In this document: in pieces, positions 58,346-64,000 of the stretch | How the letters are laid out: every line of letters begins with the position of its first letter | How positions within the stretch are numbered: position 1 is the first letter of the stretch | From: Lycium barbarum | Lineage: Eukaryota > Streptophyta > Magnoliopsida > Solanales > Solanaceae | Assembly: GCF_019175385.1 (NCBI RefSeq) | Contig: NC_083338.1 | Coordinates: 89,115,777 to 89,179,776, forward strand | Direction: 5' to 3' | Length of the DNA stretch: 64,000 nt | The notes under the pieces: generated by a model | Seen by the model: only the letters and a program-made list of their open reading frames with translations | Databases searched by the model: none | What the model was told of the DNA's origin: nothing | Position numbers and translations under genes: made by a program

Positions 58346-60597
58346 TTATTGATTTGAAATATTGATTTTTGATCCTAAAACTTCCAGGTTACTGCTATAA
58401 TTGGTGATCTGTAAATTGATGCCTTGTTTTAACTTATTCAAGACACTTCTGTTTATATTTTTCTCTATTTCAGGAAAAATTTGACAGTGACGACATGATT
58501 GATCATAGAGGTCATGTTCTGCAACATATGAGGAAACTTTGGAATAATGGGAGAGGATCATTGCACAAGAAAATGAAATCGAAGTCATTGCATGAGGTTC
58601 TAAAAGATGTGCTGGCAGGAGTAGAAAATAGTGATTGGCAATGGTTGGTCAAGGAGCATTTCTTATCTGATAAATTTAAGGTATGATTTCATAGCCATTA
58701 ACAAATAGCATTTTATTTCTAGTGGCATGTGATTACTTTTCAAGAACAATTTATGGCAGGGCCAAAAAAAAAAAATTTTGATGTCTTCTTTCCACAGGAC
58801 CCACAAAATAAAGTTGCATTGATGTTTTTTTTTCTCTATTTACTCTCTGCTACCTATCCTCAAAGCTAACATTAAAAATAGAATCATTAAACTACCTTAT
58901 AATAATTTTACTATTGTGTTGTTAATGCAGGAAGCAAGTACAAGAAACTCAGTCAATAGGTCTAAGGTGGTTATGCCTCATCGTACAGGTAGCAAACCTT
59001 ATAGAGAGATTAATTACGAAATGGTAAGTAAATCGTGTAACCCTATGAGGAAATCTCCTCTTTGTATGAAAGATTTATGTGACTTGTTTTTTTAATTGTA
59101 AAGGGAGGCAAAGATGGTAATCCACCAAACATGGCAATTATTTTCTTTGAGACTCATAAGAAGGACGATGAGCTTGTCGAACCTGAAACCATCGAAAAAT
59201 ATGTATGTCTTTTTATAAATTTCATTTAACATCCTTCCTCTTCTTTAGTGTATTGCAATATTTTAAACATTCTTATATTTTATAGGCTGAAATCCAAGAG
59301 CTGGTACAATCTGAACCGTCTCTTACTAATATTGAGGTAGTGGAAAGGTGCTTTGGACCTCAATGCAAAAGTCATGCAGTTGGATTTGGGGGTGGGATAA
59401 TCGCTAAGGAGTTGAAAGGTGGTACCACCTCAAAGGCTGCATTGTTGGAAGAGCTTAAAATAACTAAAAAGAAAAGGAATCACTACAAAACCGCATGGAT
59501 ATTCTGGAGAGTAAATATGAACGGCTTGAACGTATATTGGTTCGTCAGCGTTCATCACCTCCACTAGGTTAGTAAATTTTCTGTCAGCTATTACATAATG
59601 TGTATTTCTCAATAGATTTAGTGATATGTTTTACAAGTGCTCCTCTTTGATAACGACTTTGCTAATGCAGTAGCCTGTTTTGCTATTATGATTTGATCTA
59701 GAGACTAGATTCAAGTGTTTTAATTTTTGAAATAGTTCTACTGTGTACGTCAACAGTTATGCAGTCTTCTGGCGTTTGAGATTTGTGGATTTATTTGTTA
59801 ATTTTTATGATGATGATGATGGCGTTTGGGTAAAAGAGTAGTTCATCGGATATGTCTATTTGGTTGAACTGTTTGTGAATAATTAGAGTTGCTTCATGGA
59901 AAATATATATATATGCGCACCCAAATTTGTGTAAGGTAATTAAAAATAAATGTGTGTTGATTGTCCCATAATGCACCAGGTAATTTCTAGTTGTGACTGT
60001 TTCAAGATGGAAGAAGCTTATTGTGATAGCTTTATTGATCATTTTTATCTCCACATTGCCATCTCTCTGTTTTGAGAAATCAAAATGGTATAGATTAATT
60101 ATAAGCCTTTAAGAATATGTTAGCTACTATATGGCTGAACCATTTTTTGTATACTTCAAATACAATCTGTTTGCTCCTTTAGAAATTCCTTTCTTTCAAG
60201 TATCAATGACAGTCTTCATTACTAATGTGTAATAGTTTTAGGGTCAAGCCAAAACCTTAGGGTGATTGATAGTGTTGAAATTTCATTAAGATTAAGAATG
60301 AAATGGCTACGAGTGAGAAGGATCTATTGGTTGGGATGATATATTTACTTTTGACATGTATAGAGGTATATTATGATAAATCTATGTTTTTCTACTGTTC
60401 TGTAGGTATTTGTTGTTTGCTATTCATACTATGTTAACATGTTGATAGATAATGCATGATTTATTTGCTCCAATTGTTTGGCTAACTGGTGATTAAATTA
60501 TTCCTTTATTTTTTAAACTAGGAAAATAGCTAGCAGGCATTCTGTTACTAAACTGACATGGATTGTTCTTTTAACAGATCAAGAACTTGAAGATTGA

Positions 60598-60925
60598 AGA
60601 AATGTGCTCGAACAAAGTGCAGAGCAAGTTGAAGTGCATTATGTTTATTGTTTTATTAGTATTGGTGCAGAGACGTCATTTGTACATATGCTACAATTTC
60701 CTTTTCTCAATTTTTAGGATTTGATGGATTTATTTTGTTGGACATATATATGTTTTTCAGTAATTACTGTGATGTTTAGGTTTTTGGGCCTAACAATGAA
60801 ATTTTATATGAATATCAATTATTTGGTATGTTTTAGGTTGCATGTGAAAGCATATAAAATTATACTACTTCAGAAGAGCAGGGAAAATTATGAATTATTT
60901 AATTATTTTTATTAAAATTTGCAAA
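60598..60925 (+). other. 3' region of the second CACTA gene
   Basis: AT-rich DNA after the stop codon, probably the 3' UTR and spacer. No further gene seen. Confidence 0.4.
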
Positions 60926-60929
60926 AGGA

Positions 60930-61258
60930 ACATCAGTCGTTAAAAGTATTTTGATCAACGAAAGGAATTTCAGTCGCTAAAAGTACTTAATAACGACTAG
61001 AGTTTGTTGTTTTATTTCAAGGTTTAACGACTAGAGAGGTCATCAACGAAGGGAAATTTGGTCGTTGTAAGGAAGTACAACGACTGGATTACTTGTTGTC
61101 GTTAAAAAATATTTAACGACTGGGTTTGCAATCCGGTCGTTACGTTTTAACGACGGAGCTTTTAATGACCGGTGACGACCAAATTTTACCCCGTCGTTAT
61201 TGACTTATAGCGACCGGATTTGATCTTTTAACGACCAAATTTCCCCTCGCTAAAGACC
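60930..61258. repeat. Right subterminal repeats
   Basis: About 17 copies of TAACGACTGG, CAGTCGTTAA and variants in both directions; about twice as many as on the left. Confidence 0.85.
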
Positions 61259-61259
61259 A

Positions 61260-61273
61260 TTTCTCTTGTAGTG
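61260..61273 (-). repeat. Right TIR of the CACTA element
   Basis: Minus strand CACTACAAGAGAAA; differs from the left TIR by two extra bases (GA) after position 9. Confidence 0.93.
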
Positions 61274-61630
61274 ACACATCTTTCATACCGTCGCTTACCT
61301 TTGTTTCGATTAATTCAATTTGCTTAGTCCTCAACTTATAACTGAGCTTATCATCAAGAGACACATTTAATCAATTTCTCTGTCATATGAACACTGACTT
61401 GCCTCTATGACAATCAATTCATTATCATATAAATACATATTCCGATAACGTAGCCTCAACGAAGGGGCTTACCTCCGTAACTTCAACATCATCAATCACT
61501 TTCTTCGGTCAATACCGTTCTTCTGCTGCAATCAGGGGTTAGTATAAGGAATCTCATTTCCTATGGCTTAGCTCTATCGCACGATCTTAGATATGAAAGA
61601 AGAGTAACCATCCAAAATGCCCTATAGCCT

Positions 61631-61669
61631 CCTGTTTATAGATGTGGCGTGCAACACACCATAAACAAG
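61631..61669 (-). other. Leader hairpin, element F
   Basis: Sense arms CTTGTTTAT and ATAAACAGG (one G-U pair), inner GTGTG/CACAT. Confidence 0.72.
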
Positions 61670-61712
61670 ACTCTACTAGACAGGGCTAGTAGACACTTCC
61701 TAGGACTGAACT

Positions 61713-61724
61713 GTTCTGATACCA
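61713..61724 (-). other. Primer-binding site of element F
   Basis: Sense TGGTATCAGAAC, one mismatch to the usual initiator tRNA-Met site. Confidence 0.88.
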
Positions 61725-61912
61725 CTTTTGTCACGACCCGAATAGGGGCCATGACGGGTACCCGGGGCTAACCACCGAGCACCACTCATTCTATTACTCA
61801 TCATACTCATTATACACCTCTTTAATATTCATGTGCTCATAATCATAGGAAAATCATTTTTTTAATTTGGAAACATAATCACTTTTATATACATAAGCCC
61901 TTCGGCTATCAA

Positions 61913-61916
<4 letters not shown>

Positions 61917-61951
<35 letters not shown>
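61917..61951. repeat. (AT)n microsatellite in 5' LTR F
   Basis: About 17 AT units; the left LTR has almost none at this place. Confidence 0.93.
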
Positions 61952-61954
<3 letters not shown>

Positions 61955-62156
61955 AGGACATCGTGAGACCATACTACCCACACATACGTATCTACGAGCC
62001 TTTACTAGAGTATCAGACATGTGGACGGGACAAGACCCCGTTATGCCCAAAACATATATGTACACAAAATAGTAAATCAATTGCACCTCCGGGATAATGG
62101 AGTGCTCTCAAAATTCTGCTAACCGGCTCCTAAGAATCTGGGTCGCCTTCCTATCT

Positions 62157-62226
62157 ACCTGTGGGCATGAACACAACGTCCAAAGAAAAGGGACGTCAAT
62201 ATGAACATTGTACTGAGTATGTAAAG
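62157..62226 (-). other. Conserved LTR hairpin pair, 5' LTR F
   Basis: Sense: CAGTAC with ATATTG (one mismatch, one G-U), then ACGTCC/GGACGT, then TTGTGTTCATGCCCACAGG. Confidence 0.72.
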
Positions 62227-62491
62227 CATGAATGAAATGAACATAATAGAGAAATCATGAGACATAAGATGAAGATATAACCTGCGTAACTTTTACGGGT
62301 GGATACCTTTCATACCTATATAATATATTATCATATTACATGTATCATCATGGCGCATATATCATCGTATCATATAACATATATTATCATAATACATATA
62401 TCATCATAGTGCATACATCATCATAGCGCATACATCAGCGTATCATATGTACATGTCATCATCGTTAACCCGCCACCGGGTAACCATCATA

Positions 62492-62690
62492 TGCTGCCCA
62501 CTAGTGGTATCTGCCCATGCCATCTAGACATGGTGTATACGCTGCCCGCTTTAGCGGTGTCTGCCCGGCCATATAGGCGCGGTGTAATATCATCAATGCC
62601 ACCCACTAGTGGAGTCTGCCCATGCCATCTAGACATGGTGTATACGCTGCCCGCTTTAGCAGTGTCATGCCCGGCCAACTAGGCACGGTG
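62492..62690. repeat. Array of short variable hairpins in 5' LTR F
   Basis: Copy of the 27455-27655 array with scattered changes, for example GCCATATAGGCGCGG where the left LTR has GCCATGTAAGCATGG. Confidence 0.75.
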
Positions 62691-64000
62691 GAATCGTATC
62701 GTCATATAATCAATCATAAACTCATCATTATTACACATCTCATAGGCATATCATAACCTTATCATAATTTAGCATCATTATATATATCATAGTATCGTAT
62801 TTGCTTAGACACATTAAACATTATCCGTATTCGGCTACGTAGTAGCTCAACAATATCACATACATGTCTTCCGTACCCGGCCATAACAAGGCTCAGTATA
62901 TCTCATCATCATCATTTCCATCACATACATATCATAAGCTTATCATAACTTTCTATAAAGCATGAAAGCATATCATATTAGTAGCATGAACGTCATAAAA
63001 ATATCGTATGATAGGCTTTATAATCTCTAAACTTAGGTTCATCATTACCATTATCGTATCTATAGCATATCTATTACCTTTATCCCATATGGAACCCCCT
63101 ATGAACATAGACTCGTATCTTTTCGGAACATTGAGCATAGGTCATGCATTAGAGCTTATAAAAAATCTATAACGATGTCGGCGTGACATAAGGTCGAGAA
63201 CCCCCGATTTCCTTATGGAGTAATCATATTCATCATATCTCACCTTGAAGGAGCTAACATTTTAAGGTGAGTGTACACCATGAACAACATCAAAGGATCG
63301 TAAGTAGGATCATTAACATCATGAACATCATATCTTGCTTTAGAATCTCTAGGCTAAAACTTACCATCATTATTTTCGTATTCATGACATATTTCTCATC
63401 TTTATCCCATAAGAAGCTCTTTATCAATATTGTCTCATAGTTCCCGGAATGTAAGAAAGTCATGGAGAAGTAGGGAAATTAATATCGTAGGAGTCATATA
63501 TAAGGATCATTAGTTTCGTAGGAATGTCGTATGATGAGCTTTAGGACTTTTAGACTTAGATTCACGATCGGTATTGTCATGCTCATAACATATCTCTTTT
63601 CTTTATCTCATATGAAGCTTTTTATACTCGTAGATTCGTAATTATCGATATGTAGGAAAATCAAGGAAGGATAGGAGGATTCATACCATAAAAGTCATGC
63701 CTTAGAAAGAAATTACTAGCCTTACATACCTTTTCCTTTAGCTATTCTACCGCTTGATCGTTCTCCTTCAATGCTTACGTCTTTACCTTCAAGGGAGTTC
63801 GTATTAACATTAGTTAGACGATCATAAGAACGTGCTTACTAAAGCTAGAGAAAATTGGGCGGCATTTCCTTTGTTTCTACTACTTTCTCCATATATTATA
63901 TCAATCCCCAAACATCCATAACAACATTCACAATATTATAGGCAACAACCATCATTCATCTACATTATCCACATTTCACAATTTTACTTCAATTCCTCCA

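Larger units (their letters stand above)
55631..60597 (+). pseudogene. Second CACTA gene (Transposase_24 type) with tandem exon array
   Basis: Presumed DNA-binding accessory transposase. Exons by GT..AG and frame: 55631-56144; five array exons (56230-56298, 56384-56452, 56534-56602, 56690-56758, and 56844-57091, in which the array motif leads into the conserved domain); 58474-58680; 58931-59023; 59104-59202; 59286-59567; 60578-60597. The Transposase_24 domain starts at LRLKPGEKLRVTFYQNRVVG and continues through HVLQHMRKLWNNGRGSLHKK, WLVKEHFLSDKFK, VVMPHRTGSKPYREINYE and VVERCFGPQCKSHAVGFGGG. A frameshift near 59475 breaks the final coiled-coil part; array exons 1 and 3 lost their splice donors, and exon 3 has a stop. 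A 1.4-kb intron (57092-58473) holds antisense insertion 2. Confidence 0.82.
46660..61273 (+). mobile_element. Element I: CACTA (En/Spm) DNA transposon, 14.6 kb
   Basis: Starts CACTACAAGAAAC and ends with the reverse complement of CACTACAAGAGAAA, flanked by the 3-bp duplication ACA (46657-46659 and 61274-61276). Inside are subterminal repeats at both ends, a TNPD-type transposase gene (49760-53196), a Transposase_24-type gene (55631-60597), a captured LRR receptor-like gene fragment (about 47880-49008, minus strand) and two related antisense insertions. Long for the superfamily because of the foreign DNA. Confidence 0.95.
61277..61728 (-). mobile_element. Element F interior, piece 4 (5' leader)
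   Basis: Leader homologous to B, E and H: contains TAGCTCTATCGCACGATCTT (plus strand), the leader hairpin and the PBS. No gag start follows, consistent with a non-coding element. Confidence 0.7.
26734..64000 (-). mobile_element. Element F: non-coding LTR element hosting three later insertions
   Basis: Left (3') LTR 26734-30130; right (5') LTR from 61729 past the window end; PBS at 61713-61724. After removing solo LTR G, element H and CACTA I, the interior is about 3.4 kb in four pieces (30131-30346, 33762-35833, 46021-46659, 61277-61728) and has no gag or pol similarity, so F is LARD-like. Each guest is flanked by its own exact target duplication, which shows that the four pieces were once contiguous. 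Confidence 0.85.
61729..64000 (-). repeat. 5' LTR of element F, cut by the window end
   Basis: Starts TGTCACGACCC and matches 26734 to about 29003 along its length. It includes the hairpin pair (62157-62226) and hairpin array (62492-62690). By comparison with the left LTR about 1.1 kb lies beyond the window. Confidence 0.92.

Overview
This is a plant nuclear window made almost entirely of nested transposable elements. It probably comes from a eudicot, and I would guess Solanaceae from the overall look of the Ty3/gypsy LTRs and the CACTA element; that guess is from memory, not a search. No intact single-copy host gene is visible. The only host-gene sequence I recognise is a leucine-rich-repeat receptor-like gene fragment carried inside the CACTA transposon.

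Layout from left to right. (A) 1-6387, plus strand: the 3' half of a Ty3/gypsy element with a broken gag/protease, no pol, a 5S-rRNA-like stretch and a 3' LTR. (B) about 6388-13499, minus strand: a broken Tekay/Del-like element (gag-PR-RT-RNase H, no integrase) with its 5' LTR, sitting inside an older plus-strand LTR fragment (C, 13500-14774). (D) 15134-18108: a solo LTR with a perfect 5-bp target duplication. (E) 18192-26393, plus strand: a non-coding LTR element (LARD type) with PBS, PPT and a second 5S-like stretch; its 3' LTR is cut short. (F) 26734 to beyond the window end, minus strand: another non-coding LTR element that acted as a landing pad for three later insertions, each with its target duplication visible: solo LTR G (30347-33756), a full chromovirus H (35834-46015, gag-PR-RT-RH-INT-chromodomain, all frames broken) and a 14.6-kb CACTA (En/Spm) transposon I (46660-61273).

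The CACTA element has TIRs, subterminal repeats, a TNPD-type transposase gene (Transposase_21, DUF4218 and DUF4216 regions), a second multi-exon gene of the Transposase_24 type, and captured or inserted foreign DNA. That second gene contains five tandem copies of a small phase-1 exon plus intron.

The most interesting signals are conserved structures that standard annotation does not name: (1) a bipartite hairpin in all eleven LTR copies seen here, with stem bases changing in compensating ways between families; (2) a leader hairpin just after the primer-binding site in 4 of 4 leaders; (3) an 18-nt hairpin just before the polypurine tract in 4 of 4 elements; (4) a collinear 5S rRNA-like segment, with the regions matching the internal Pol III promoter, in the 3' non-coding part of two elements; (5) palindrome arrays directly upstream of LTR TATA boxes. 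All comparisons were made by eye within this window.
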